DNA of 64,000 nucleotides from Streptomyces lichenis (GTDB lineage: Bacteria; Actinomycetota; Actinomycetes; Streptomycetales; Streptomycetaceae), in assembly GCF_023218175.1 (NCBI RefSeq), contig NZ_JALPTH010000009.1, positions 124,001 through 188,000 of the forward strand. Reading direction: 5' to 3'. Under the pieces are notes generated by a model. The model searched no databases. It was not told the DNA's origin and saw only the letters and a list, made by a program, of their open reading frames with translations. Position numbers and translations under genes: made by a program. This document shows positions 7,122 through 15,163 of the stretch, piece after piece (the stretch's first letter is position 1; every line of letters begins with the position of its first letter).

Positions 7122-8483
7122 ATGCTCCACAGACACGCCGTGGCCGCGTGTGCCGCCCTGTCGGCGGTCGGCGCGTTCGCGCTGGCCCAGCCGGCCGGCG
7201 CCGCACCGGCCGACCCGCCCGCCGTGACCGTCCCGGCCTCGGCCCCTGCCGTGAGCGGCCTCGCCGACAGCGACGGGGCCGCCCCCGGAGTGCTGGACGC
7301 CCTGCGGCGCGATCTGGGGCTGACCGACGAGCAGGCCCGCGCCCGACTGCGCAACGAGGCCGAGGCCGGCGCCCGCGCGGGCCGGTTGCGCAACGCGCTG
7401 GGCAGCCGCTATGCCGGAGCGTGGGTGAGCGGGCAGACCGCGGCCACGCTGACCGTCGCCACCACCGACGCCACCGACTCCACCACCATCAAGGCGGCCG
7501 GCGCCGAGACCAGGGTGGTGCGCCACGGGCTGGCCGCGCTGGAGTCCGCCAAGGCCCGGCTGGACCGGCAGTCGGCGCGGATGAGGACCGCCGAGGCGCC
7601 CGTCTGGTACGTGGACCCGCGCACCAACACCGTCACCGTGGAGGCCACCCGGCCGGCCGCCGCCGAGGTGCTGCTCGACGCCGCCGGGGTGGACCGGAGC
7701 CTGGTGCGGACCGTGGCCGTCAAGGAGCGCCCGCGCGCCCTGTACGACCTGCGCGGCGGGGACGCCTTCCACATCGGCGGCGGGCGCTGCTCGATCGGCT
7801 TCTCCGTGGTCGCCGGCAGCCGCCAGGGCTTTGTCACCGCCGGGCACTGCGGCAGCGCGGGCGACGCCACGACCGGGTTCAACAAGGCCGCCCAGGGCAG
7901 CTTCCAGGCCTCCACCTTCCCGGGCAAGGACATGGCCTGGGTCGAGGCGAACGCCGACTGGACCGCCACCCCGTACGTCAAGGGCCAGGGCGGGGCGAAC
8001 GTCGAGGTCAGCGGCTCCACCGAGGCCCTGGTGGGGGCCTCGGTCTGCCGCTCGGGCTCCACCACCGGCTGGCACTGCGGCACCGTCGAGCAGCACGACA
8101 CCAGCGTCTCCTACCTGGAGGGCACCGTGCGCGGGCTGACCCGCACCACGGTGTGCGCGGAGCCCGGCGACTCGGGCGGCTCCTACATCTCCGGGGCGCA
8201 GGCCCAGGGGGTCACCTCGGGCGGCTCCGGGGACTGCGTCTCCGGCGGCACCACGTACCACCAGCCGGTCAACCCGATCCTCAAGGAGTTCGGGCTCACC
8301 CTGAAGACCAGCGCCCCGGACGCCGGTGAGACCGGCAAGGCGGGCACCTGGGCGGCGGGCAAGGTGTACGACACCGGTGACCAGGTCACCTACGACGGCG
8401 CCTCCTACCGCTGCCTCCAGCCGCACCAGGCCCAGTCCGGCCGGGGCCCCTCGGCCAGCCCGGCCCTCTGGCAGCGCGCCTGA
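7122..8483 (+). CDS. secreted chymotrypsin-like (S1) protease, streptogrisin C-like, with chitin-binding module
   Basis: This 453-residue preproenzyme has a Sec signal peptide (residues 1-28, ending PAGAAPA), a ~190-residue pro-region typical of streptogrisins (LRRDLGLTDEQARARL ... RTVAVKERPRALYDLRGG), and a mature S1 domain beginning near FHIGGGRCSIGFSV. The triad is visible: His in TAGHCG (~240), Asp in GKDMAW (~270) and Ser in GDSGGS (~350), with paired cysteines around them. The last ~45 residues (GTWAAGKVYDTGDQVTYDGASYRCLQPHQA) are a CBM5/12 carbohydrate-binding module, as in streptogrisin C. It is probably a secreted protease acting on chitin-associated protein. The start is supported by GAGGTGA. 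Confidence 0.93.
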   Translation: MLHRHAVAACAALSAVGAFALAQPAGAAPADPPAVTVPASAPAVSGLADSDGAAPGVLDALRRDLGLTDEQARARLRNEAEAGARAGRLRNALGSRYAGAWVSGQTAATLTVATTDATDSTTIKAAGAETRVVRHGLAALESAKARLDRQSARMRTAEAPVWYVDPRTNTVTVEATRPAAAEVLLDAAGVDRSLVRTVAVKERPRALYDLRGGDAFHIGGGRCSIGFSVVAGSRQGFVTAGHCGSAGDATTGFNKAAQGSFQASTFPGKDMAWVEANADWTATPYVKGQGGANVEVSGSTEALVGASVCRSGSTTGWHCGTVEQHDTSVSYLEGTVRGLTRTTVCAEPGDSGGSYISGAQAQGVTSGGSGDCVSGGTTYHQPVNPILKEFGLTLKTSAPDAGETGKAGTWAAGKVYDTGDQVTYDGASYRCLQPHQAQSGRGPSASPALWQRA

Positions 8484-8498
8484 CGGCTCATGCGACCG

Positions 8499-8529
8499 CC
8501 GGCCGCCGCTCCCCTCAGACGGCGGCCGG
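8499..8529. terminator. hairpin between convergent protease and DMT transporter genes
   Basis: CCGGCCGCCG (8499-8508) pairs perfectly with CGGCGGCCGG (8520-8529). It follows the protease stop and overlaps the 3' end of the convergent transporter gene, so it can serve both directions. Confidence 0.55.
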
Positions 8530-9450
8530 TTCGCCGTCCGCGTCGGGGTGCCCCGGGGCCGGGCCGGCCGCGCCCGCCTCCGACTCGGCCGCCGTCTCCG
8601 TCCCCGTACCCGTACCGCCGCGGCCCGCGGCCAGCAGCAGCACCCCGCGCCCGGCCGCGACCGCGGCGGCCACCGCCACCAGCCAGCCGACCGGGCCCGC
8701 CCGGAAGGTCTCGCCCAGCAGCGCGATGCCGATGACCGCCGCGGCGGCCGGATTGGCGAGGTTGACCACGGCCAGCGGGGCGGCGAGTCCGTCCCGGAAC
8801 GCCATCTGGGACAGCAGCATGCCCCCGGTCGCGAAGACCGCCACCAGGCCGGCCACCGCCGCCGTCTGCCACCAGGGCACCGGTCCGCCGGGCAGGGCGC
8901 GGGTCAGCGCGACCGTCACGGTGGGCGTCAGCGCGGAGGCCACCCCGGAGGCGACCCCGGCGGCACCGGCGTACCGCAGCCGTCCCCGCCCGGCCGGACG
9001 GCCCCGCAGCAGCGCCGCGATGAGCAGCGCGGTCGCCGCCCCGACGAGCAGCGCCTCGGCCGTCGACAGCGCCTCACCGGGCGCGGCCGGGCCCACCACG
9101 GACACCAGGGCCAGCAGCCCGCCCAGCGTCCAGAGCGCGCCCCGCCACTCCGCCCGGCCCACCCGCCGCCGCTCGTAGGCGGCCCCGAGCGGCAGGGCCG
9201 CGACCAGGGTCAGCGCGCCGAGCGGCTGGACCAGGGTGAGCGGGCCGTAGTGCAGCGCCGCCACATGCAGCAGCGCGCCCAGGCCGTTGAGGCCCACCGC
9301 CCACCACCACAGCGGCTGCCGGAGCAGCCCGTGCCCGGCCGGATCCCCGGCGGCCCGTACGGCGGCGAGCCGGGACTGGACCACCGCGCCCAGCGCGTAC
9401 CCCGCGGCCGAGGCCAGCGACAGCACCACCGCGAACACCAGCGCCCTCAT
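8515..9450 (-). CDS. DMT-superfamily (EamA-like) transporter
   Basis: This 311-residue membrane protein has about ten hydrophobic segments (e.g. VFAVVLSLASAAGYALGAVV; VGLNGLGALLHVAALHYGPLTLVQPLGALTLVAALPLGAAY; LAAPLAVVNLANPAAAAVIGIALLGETF). The two-fold repeated layout is that of drug/metabolite transporters. A Gly/Thr/Glu-rich tail follows the last helix. The substrate is unknown. ATG 9450 overlaps the stop of the upstream PAP2 gene by ATGA, so translation is probably coupled. Confidence 0.85.
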   Translation of the reverse strand: MRALVFAVVLSLASAAGYALGAVVQSRLAAVRAAGDPAGHGLLRQPLWWWAVGLNGLGALLHVAALHYGPLTLVQPLGALTLVAALPLGAAYERRRVGRAEWRGALWTLGGLLALVSVVGPAAPGEALSTAEALLVGAATALLIAALLRGRPAGRGRLRYAGAAGVASGVASALTPTVTVALTRALPGGPVPWWQTAAVAGLVAVFATGGMLLSQMAFRDGLAAPLAVVNLANPAAAAVIGIALLGETFRAGPVGWLVAVAAAVAAGRGVLLLAAGRGGTGTGTETAAESEAGAAGPAPGHPDADGEPAAV

Positions 9451-10283
9451 GCCGGCACCGCCCTCGGTGCCGGGACCGCCCGGGCCCCGGCCGCGCGGAG
9501 CACCAGCAGCGCGCCGCCGAGGAGCACCGCGGCGGCCAGCGCGTCCAGCCAGTAGTGGTTGGCCGTGCCGACCACCACCAGCAGGGTGAGCAGCGGGTGC
9601 AGTAGCCACAGCCACCGCAGCCGGCCGCGGGTGGCCGCGATGACACCGACCGCCACCATCAGCGCCCAGCCCACATGGAGCGAGGGCATCGCCGCGAACT
9701 GGTTGGCCAGCGAGTCGGTCCTGGGCGCGGCGCCGTACACCGAGGGGCCGTAGCGCAGCGCGGTGTCCACCAGTCCGGTGGAGGCCAGCAGCCGGGGCGG
9801 GGCCAGCGGCAGCAGCAGATGGAGCGCCAGCGCGCCCGCGGTCAGCAGGGCCAGCGCCCGACGAGCCCAGAGGTAGTGGTCCGGCCGCCGCCAGTAGAGC
9901 CAGACCAGGAAGGCCAGGGTAGCGGGGAAGTGGACGGCCGCGTAGTACGTGTTGGCCAGGTGCACCGCGGTCTCGTCGCGCAGCAGCACCCCCTGGACCA
10001 GGCCCTCGCCGGGCAGGTGGAGGGCGCGCTCCAGGTGCCAGACGCCCTCGGCGTTGCGGAAGGCCGGTCCGGGGTGCCCGTTCGCCAGCAGCCGCCCCAG
10101 CTTGTAGACCGCGAACAGCGCGGTGACCAGCAGCAGCTCGCGCACCAGCGGGGGCCGGCCGGTCTTCGCCGGTCCGGGGCGGGCGGGAGTGGTGGCGGTA
10201 CGGGCACGGGGCGCGGGAGCCGCCTCCGTCCGGCGTATCCCTTCGATCCCTCCGATCCCTCCGAGGGGTGACCCGGCAGCCAT
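9447..10283 (-). CDS. PAP2-superfamily membrane phosphatase
   Basis: This 278-residue integral membrane protein is of the PAP2_3 (inositol phosphorylceramide synthase-like) type. The motifs are LANTYYAAVHFPATLAFLVWLYWRRPDHYLWARR, then FAAMPSLHVGWAL (the PSLH motif) and GTANHYWLDALAA (the catalytic H...D region). Around six membrane helices are visible after a proline/arginine-rich N-terminus. Family members remove or transfer phosphate on lipids or isoprenoids at the membrane. It is the first gene of a two-gene operon with the DMT transporter and is divergent from a TetR regulator. ATG 10283 is preferred over the in-frame start near 10385, which would cross the operator. Confidence 0.85.
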   Translation of the reverse strand: MAAGSPLGGIGGIEGIRRTEAAPAPRARTATTPARPGPAKTGRPPLVRELLLVTALFAVYKLGRLLANGHPGPAFRNAEGVWHLERALHLPGEGLVQGVLLRDETAVHLANTYYAAVHFPATLAFLVWLYWRRPDHYLWARRALALLTAGALALHLLLPLAPPRLLASTGLVDTALRYGPSVYGAAPRTDSLANQFAAMPSLHVGWALMVAVGVIAATRGRLRWLWLLHPLLTLLVVVGTANHYWLDALAAAVLLGGALLVLRAAGARAVPAPRAVPA

Positions 10284-10373
10284 CTGCGGCCCTTCGACGT
10301 GCGGTCGCCCGGCCTCGGCGGGCCGGGTGAGGTCCACCGGTCGGGTGGACCACGGAAGCGTAGATCCGTTCTT

Positions 10374-10411
10374 ATCGAGACGCAAGCGTATCGGAACGGT
10401 TGCGTCTCGAT
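10374..10411. promoter_or_regulatory. TetR operator, 12-bp inverted repeat
   Basis: ATCGAGACGCAA (10374-10385) and TTGCGTCTCGAT (10400-10411) are perfect reverse complements around a 14-bp spacer that contains CGTATCGGAACGG. The site lies between the divergent PAP2/DMT operon and the tetR gene. It is the obvious candidate for binding by the adjacent TetR protein and for control of both directions. Confidence 0.75.
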
Positions 10412-10496
10412 TGAGCGCGGCCTACCCTCGTCCGAGCGGGTCCGGACCGGACGGGCCCCTCACGCACCCCGGCGCGGCACCCACGGGAGACGACCG

Positions 10497-11126
10497 ATGT
10501 CCACGCAGACGGCCACCGACACCACCCCGTCCCCCGTCGCTCCCGCCGCCCGCCGCAGCAAGATCACCCCCCAGCGGGAGCGGGAGCTCTTCGACGCGGT
10601 CCTCGACCTGCTGCGCGAGCGCGGGTACGACGCCGTCACCATGGAGGGCGTCGCCGCGCGGACCAAGTGCGGCAAGGCCACCCTCTACCGCCAGTGGAAG
10701 ACCAAGTCCCAGCTGGTCACCGCCGCGCTGGACACCAACCGCTGCCCCCTGTTCACCGGCGTCGACACCGGCTCCCTCGCCGGTGACCTGCGCGCCGCGG
10801 CGCGCGCCGCGAGCGACGGGCGGGGCCGGGACACCGCCCTGATGGAAGCGGTCGGCCACGCCTACCTGCACCACCCCGACCTGCGCCAGGCCCTCCGGGA
10901 AACGGTGATCAACCCGGAGGTCGCCGCCCTGGACGCCATGCTGGGCCGAGGCGTCGAACGGGGCGAGATCGCCGCCGGCAACCCGGCCGCCGCCTTTGTC
11001 GCCCCCGCGTTCCTGGGCGTCCTGCGAGTCGAGCGGCTCTTCGAGGACCGCTTCGCCGACCGGGACGCGCTGCCCGCCTTCGTGGAGGCGGTGCTCCTCC
11101 CGGCCCTGGGGCTCGGCGGCGCCTGA
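10497..11126 (+). CDS. TetR/AcrR-family transcriptional regulator
   Basis: This 209-residue protein has a canonical TetR DNA-binding domain at residues ~25-75 (RERELFDAVLDLLRERGYDAVTMEGVAARTKCGKATLYRQWKTKSQLV). The all-helical ligand domain ends in a TetR_C-type region (PAAAFVAPAFLGVLRVERLF ... FVEAVLLPALGL). It probably represses itself and the divergent PAP2/DMT operon through the inverted repeat at 10374-10411. The inducer is unknown; since the targets are membrane proteins, an envelope-active compound is a reasonable guess. Confidence 0.92.
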   Translation: MSTQTATDTTPSPVAPAARRSKITPQRERELFDAVLDLLRERGYDAVTMEGVAARTKCGKATLYRQWKTKSQLVTAALDTNRCPLFTGVDTGSLAGDLRAAARAASDGRGRDTALMEAVGHAYLHHPDLRQALRETVINPEVAALDAMLGRGVERGEIAAGNPAAAFVAPAFLGVLRVERLFEDRFADRDALPAFVEAVLLPALGLGGA

Positions 11127-11151
11127 GCCGGCCGCCCGTGGTGCGGCGGCG

Positions 11152-11643
11152 CTATCCGGTCAGCGAGGGCGCCTCCGCCCCCGGGTCCACCACCCCGCCC
11201 GCCGGGCCGCCGTCCAGCCGCTCCGCCAGCGCGCCCGCCCACTCCACCAGCCCGGGCACATCGATCCCGTACGGCGAGGGGTACGGGACGATCCGGTCGG
11301 CGCCGCGCCGCAGCAGCCGGGCGCCGCCCGCCAGGTTGCCCCGGGCCCCGTGCGTCAGCCCCACCGCCAGCTGGGCCAGCCCGCGCCACAACTCCCGCTC
11401 CCCGGGCCGCCGCTCCGCACACCCCTTCCAGGCGTCCTCGAACACCTCGTGCGCGTGGAACGGCGCCCCCGCGTCCAGCAGCCGCTGCGCCTCCCGCACC
11501 GTCTCCTCCGGGGTGCGCTCCACCCCCTCGGGCTGCCGCTCCACCCCACGGGCGCCGTACGGCAGCGGCCGCCCGAGCCCGTCCCGGGGCCGGGCGCTGC
11601 GGGCCCGCCCCTCCGCATCCCGGTCCCTGCTGGTCCTGTCCAC
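11152..11643 (-). CDS. DUF309 domain-containing protein
   Basis: This is a 163-residue soluble protein. Residues ~45-130 (EETVREAQRLLDAGAPFHAHEVFEDAWKGCAERRPGERELWRGLAQLAVGLTHGARGNLAGGARLLRRGADRI) match DUF309, including the conserved AHEVFEDAWK. The function is unknown. GTG 11643 is chosen; the in-frame ATG at 11757 would place the N-terminus immediately against the tRNA gene, and the extra residues look non-coding. Confidence 0.8.
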   Translation of the reverse strand: MDRTSRDRDAEGRARSARPRDGLGRPLPYGARGVERQPEGVERTPEETVREAQRLLDAGAPFHAHEVFEDAWKGCAERRPGERELWRGLAQLAVGLTHGARGNLAGGARLLRRGADRIVPYPSPYGIDVPGLVEWAGALAERLDGGPAGGVVDPGAEAPSLTG

Positions 11644-11757
11644 CCGCCCATTGTCCGCCGCCCCCGCCCCGGACCGCCGCCCTGCGTGAACCACCTCGAC
11701 GGGTGAGGTAGTGTTGGCGTGCGCGCTCACCACGGCGGACAGCCGGTCGGCGCGCAT

Positions 11758-11831
<74 letters not shown>

Positions 11832-11846
11832 CTGGAGACGGTCGTA

Positions 11847-11888
11847 GATCAGGGCCGGTTTCGGAGCAATCCGAAACCGGCCCTGATC
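11847..11888 (+). terminator. terminator of the tRNA-Pro gene
   Basis: Perfect 19-bp arms at 11847-11865 and 11870-11888 (GATCAGGGCC...; ...GGCCCTGATC) enclose a GCAA tetraloop and are followed by GTTTCC. The position directly after the tRNA marks it as its terminator. Confidence 0.88.
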
Positions 11889-11973
11889 GTTTCCGGGGGC
11901 CAGTGGGGATCAGCTCATCGACGCGGACCGCCGGGCGCTCTCCCCGCCGCTCCTCGGGCCCTCGACGGGTGCG

Positions 11974-12999
11974 TCAGCTGCCGTCCTCCTGCGGTGCCGG
12001 TTCCGTGGGCGGGGTCCTGGTCAGTGCCGTGCCCAGGGCGGTGGGCGCGTAGTAGACGGTGCGGCCCACGCGGTAGCGAGTGACCAGATCCGCGTCGCGG
12101 AGCGCGGTGAGGTGCCCGGAGACGGTGGCGGGGCTCAGGCTGAGGTTTCGGGCCAGGGTGCTGGTCGAGACAGGCGGGTACAGACTGGTCAGCACCCTGG
12201 CGCGGGTACGTCCGATGAGGCGCTGGAGGCTCTGCGGGGCTGACGGGTGGGGTGAGGACCGCCAGAGGCCGCCGACTCCGCGCGCGGGGTAGATCAGGGT
12301 CGGCTGCCAGGGTGCTTCGACCACCACGGTGAGCGCCGGCCATACGAAGGCGCTCGGCAGGAGCAGGAGCCCTTGCCCGTTGAGGGGGTGCCGAGTCCGG
12401 TGAGGAGCCGCGATGTGGAGTGCGCCGAGTTCGTGCCAGGTGACGGCGGGGTGCAACTCGGTGAGCATGCGATGGAGACCGCCCTCGGCCGACTGACGGG
12501 ACCTGACGGCGATATCGGCATCGAGCACGTCCCGGAGCTGGGTCCATCGCGGGGCGATGAGCCAGTTCCAGCAGGTACGGATCAGGGTGACGAGCTGAGC
12601 GAGGGTGCGGGCGGGGTCGGCGAGGAGACGGTCGGCGACTTCGGAGAGCGGAGGCGTCTTCCGTTCGGGCCCGTGGAGGCAGCGGTGGAGTTCCTCCCTC
12701 ACCTGGGCGAGGGGAGTATCCGCGACCCGGGCCAGTTCGTCCTCGACCTCCGAGAGCGGGCCGGTCGGGGGCGGGGTGAGGAAGTCCGGTGTGTACCCGG
12801 TACGGGGGAGGAGGACCAGGAGCGGGGAGAGTTGTCCCTCGTCGAGCTCGGGACGGAGTTTCCTCAGCCAGGGCAGGTGGTAGGCCTGGCGACGGGGATC
12901 AGCGAGGGTCCGTACGGCGGCGACGGTCTCCCACAGGGGGGAGACCGCGAAGCGGCATTTCAGCAGGTCCGCCGTCTCCATGAGCAACTGCACCGCCAT
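11974..12999 (-). CDS. ArsR-type HTH regulator with DUF5937-like N-terminal domain
   Basis: The 341-residue protein has a large N-terminal domain of the type annotated DUF5937 in actinomycete regulators (LLKCRFAVSPLWETVAAVRTLADPRRQAYHLPWL). A C-terminal winged helix follows at ~270-325 (SLQRLIGRTRARVLTSLYPPVSTSTLARNLSLSPATVSGHLTALRDADLVTRYRVGRTVYY). The HTH at the C-terminus is the usual order for this group. It is divergent from the MFS gene and probably controls it through the inverted repeat at 13038-13061. Its place beside the RiPP locus suggests, but does not prove, that it controls product export. Confidence 0.85.
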   Translation of the reverse strand: MAVQLLMETADLLKCRFAVSPLWETVAAVRTLADPRRQAYHLPWLRKLRPELDEGQLSPLLVLLPRTGYTPDFLTPPPTGPLSEVEDELARVADTPLAQVREELHRCLHGPERKTPPLSEVADRLLADPARTLAQLVTLIRTCWNWLIAPRWTQLRDVLDADIAVRSRQSAEGGLHRMLTELHPAVTWHELGALHIAAPHRTRHPLNGQGLLLLPSAFVWPALTVVVEAPWQPTLIYPARGVGGLWRSSPHPSAPQSLQRLIGRTRARVLTSLYPPVSTSTLARNLSLSPATVSGHLTALRDADLVTRYRVGRTVYYAPTALGTALTRTPPTEPAPQEDGS

Positions 13000-13037
13000 G
13001 ACCGCGCACCCTGTCCCTCATGGCCGCAACAGGCCGG

Positions 13038-13061
13038 TGGATTCGGCTATTTCCGAATCCA
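13038..13061. promoter_or_regulatory. 9-bp inverted repeat, likely ArsR-type operator
   Basis: TGGATTCGG (13038-13046) and CCGAATCCA (13053-13061) are perfect complements around CTATTT. The site lies between the divergent regulator (start 12999) and MFS gene (start ~13087). The dyad size and spacing suit a dimeric winged-helix regulator such as the neighbouring one. Confidence 0.7.
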
Positions 13062-13086
13062 TTGAACCGCGGCCGGGGTGGTCTGG

Positions 13087-14397
13087 ATGCTGCGTTCCAT
13101 GTCTCAGCGCAGCTCCCGCGTGCCGCGGCAGAACGACTCCGCCGCCTCTTCCGCCTCCACCGCGCCCGCGACGTACCGTGCGGTCCTGGCGGTACGCGAG
13201 TTCCGCATGATCTTCCTCGCGCAGGTCATCGCGACTCTGGGCAACGTCGTCGCACAGATCACGCTCTCGATCATGGTGTACCAGCGGACGCAGTCACCGC
13301 TGCTGTCCTCGCTGACGTTCGCGCTGGGCTTCGCCCCGTATGTCCTGGGGGCGACCCTGCTGTCGGCCGTGGCCGACCGGTATCCCGCCCGTGACGTCAT
13401 GGTGGCCTGCCAGGCGGTCAGTTGCGCGGTGGTCGGCACCATGGCCGTTCCCGGGATGCCCATTCCCGTCCTGCTCGTCCTGCTGCTGGTGCTCGGCACC
13501 GTCGCCCCGGTGTTCCAGGGGGCTCGTGCGGCGAGCCTGCCGGACCTGCTGTCCGGCTCGGGGTACGCGCTTGGCCGGTCCCTGCTGCGGCTCGTCTCGC
13601 AGAGCACCCAGATCATCGGGTTCGCGGTCGGCGGGCTGCTGCTCCTCGTGGTGACCTCCTCGCAGGCCCTGCTCGCGGCGGCGGCGGGATTCGGTCTGGC
13701 GGCCCTGCTCCTCCGGTTCGGGACCCGCCGCCGGGCGTCCCGCGAGCCGGAAGGCGGTACCCAGGGTTCGGTGGCCCGTGCGTCCCTGTCGGGCGTACGG
13801 CAGGTGCTGGCCGTCCCCGGGCTCCGTCCGCTGCTGTTGCTGACCTGGCTGCCGCCGGCCTTCGCCGTCGCCCCTGAGGCTCTGGCCGCTCCGTACGCGG
13901 ACGAGCTTGGTGGCGGTCCGGCTGCCGTGGGGCTGCTGCTGTGCGCCGCACCGGCGGGCTCGGTGGTCGGCGAGTTGCTGGCCGGCACCTTGCTCACCGC
14001 GCGAACCCGGGTCCGGATGGTGCTGCCGACCGCCCTGCTGATGTTCCTCCCGCTGCTCGGGTTCGCGTTCCGCCCCGGCCTGTGGGCATCGGTGGCCCTG
14101 CTGACGGTGTGCGGCCTCGGCTTCACCTACGCCATGGGGCTGGACCAGCGGGTCCTTGACGCGACCCCCGAGGAACTGCGCGGACGGGCGCTGACCATCA
14201 TGCTGGCGGGACTGATGATCACCCAGGGACTGGGGTTCGCCGCCGCCGGCGCGGTCGCGGAGTTCCTGCCGCCCCCCGTCGTGATCGTGATCGTGGGCTC
14301 CCTCGGCCTGCTGACCCTGGCGTGGTGCGGGGTGTCGATGCGCCCTCGCAAGGACCGGCAGGCGACCCGGCCGCCGGTGGCGGATCAGGCAGCGTAG
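13087..14397 (+). CDS. MFS transporter, probable exporter next to the RiPP locus
   Basis: This ~436-residue protein has twelve predicted membrane helices and MFS motif A (LSAVADRYPARDVMVACQ, between helices 2 and 3). It resembles MFS_3-type (enterobactin-exporter-like) proteins. The start is uncertain: ATG 13087 is preceded by GGGGTGG, ATG 13099 is an alternative and GTG 13078 is less likely. It converges on the methyltransferase/P450 operon, with a shared terminator between them. Export of, or self-protection from, the crosslinked peptide is an inference from position only. Confidence 0.85.
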   Translation: MLRSMSQRSSRVPRQNDSAASSASTAPATYRAVLAVREFRMIFLAQVIATLGNVVAQITLSIMVYQRTQSPLLSSLTFALGFAPYVLGATLLSAVADRYPARDVMVACQAVSCAVVGTMAVPGMPIPVLLVLLLVLGTVAPVFQGARAASLPDLLSGSGYALGRSLLRLVSQSTQIIGFAVGGLLLLVVTSSQALLAAAAGFGLAALLLRFGTRRRASREPEGGTQGSVARASLSGVRQVLAVPGLRPLLLLTWLPPAFAVAPEALAAPYADELGGGPAAVGLLLCAAPAGSVVGELLAGTLLTARTRVRMVLPTALLMFLPLLGFAFRPGLWASVALLTVCGLGFTYAMGLDQRVLDATPEELRGRALTIMLAGLMITQGLGFAAAGAVAEFLPPPVVIVIVGSLGLLTLAWCGVSMRPRKDRQATRPPVADQAA

Positions 14398-14450
14398 GCA
14401 GAGGCGGGGCTCGCTGGGAGGGCATGTCCGGCCATGCCCCGGTTCTGCCT
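14396..14450. terminator. bidirectional hairpin between MFS and RiPP operon
   Basis: AGGCAGA..CGGGGC (14396-14410) pairs with GCCCCG..TCTGCCT (14436-14450) with two mismatches. A second small stem, GGCATG/CATGCC, lies inside the loop. It lies between the convergent stops at 14397 and 14474. Confidence 0.55.
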
Positions 14451-14473
14451 GCGCTGTACCGGCGTCGGGATGG

Positions 14474-15163
14474 TCAGCGGGGCAGCGGCTGGAGCGCAGC
14501 CCATTCCCGGTCTTCGTCGAGCCATCGCGTCAGGGCGAAACCGGCTGCCTCGACCACTTCCTCGAACTCCCGATCGGTGTAGACGACGTCGGTCCACGCA
14601 TGGGTCCACGTGGTGTCGCCGTGGCGGCATTCCTGCGCCGCGTACAGCACTCCGGATTCGAGGCGGGCCTCGGTTACGGTCAGAACCATCCGGTCGGAGC
14701 GCACGGTGTGCCCCACCTTCAGGCCAGTGGCCCAGGCGGGCGAGGTGCGCTGGACGAGGACAATCCCACCGTCCGCGACGTGGCGGTGGCACGTCTTGAG
14801 AAAGGCGTCCCTCTGGCCGGGGACGATCGTGTTCACCAGATAGCTGGCGAGCACCACGGCGGGAAAGCGTTCGGTCAGTGCGAGCGCTTCGATGTCCGCG
14901 TGGACTCGTGTTCCGGTGTGCACGTGGGCCAGCATCTCGGCACTCTGATCGACTGCGACCACATGATGGCCGAGTGCGGTCAACTCGTGAGTGATCCTTC
15001 CCGCACCGCATCCGAGTTCGAGAATGGGCGCGGCGGGAGGCACCGCCCCGTGGATGATCTCCGGTTCGCGGCCTGCCGGGAAGGCCCTGTAGAGGCCGAC
15101 GGGGCTTCCGTCCGGAGCAACGGGGCCTCCGTCGGACGCGGAGCCTTGTCCCACGGGACTCAT
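14474..15163 (-). CDS. class I SAM-dependent methyltransferase of the MRYLH RiPP locus
   Basis: This is a 229-residue Rossmann-fold methyltransferase. SAM motif I is ILELGCGAGRITHELTALGHHVVAVDQSAEML (about residues 47-78), followed by a motif II-like acidic position and the strand GGIVLVQRTSP. ATG 15163 overlaps the P450 stop by ATGA, so the two are translated together. In the related cittilin pathway a methyltransferase O-methylates a crosslinked tyrosine. Here the likely acceptor is the Tyr phenol or a terminus of the YLH product; which one cannot be read from sequence. It is the last gene of the operon. Confidence 0.85.
   Translation of the reverse strand: MSPVGQGSASDGGPVAPDGSPVGLYRAFPAGREPEIIHGAVPPAAPILELGCGAGRITHELTALGHHVVAVDQSAEMLAHVHTGTRVHADIEALALTERFPAVVLASYLVNTIVPGQRDAFLKTCHRHVADGGIVLVQRTSPAWATGLKVGHTVRSDRMVLTVTEARLESGVLYAAQECRHGDTTWTHAWTDVVYTDREFEEVVEAAGFALTRWLDEDREWAALQPLPR

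Noticed and set aside
11643..11757. N-terminal extension of the DUF309 protein to ATG 11757
   Set aside because: It would start one base from the tRNA gene, has no ribosome binding site, and the extra 38 residues do not resemble the family.
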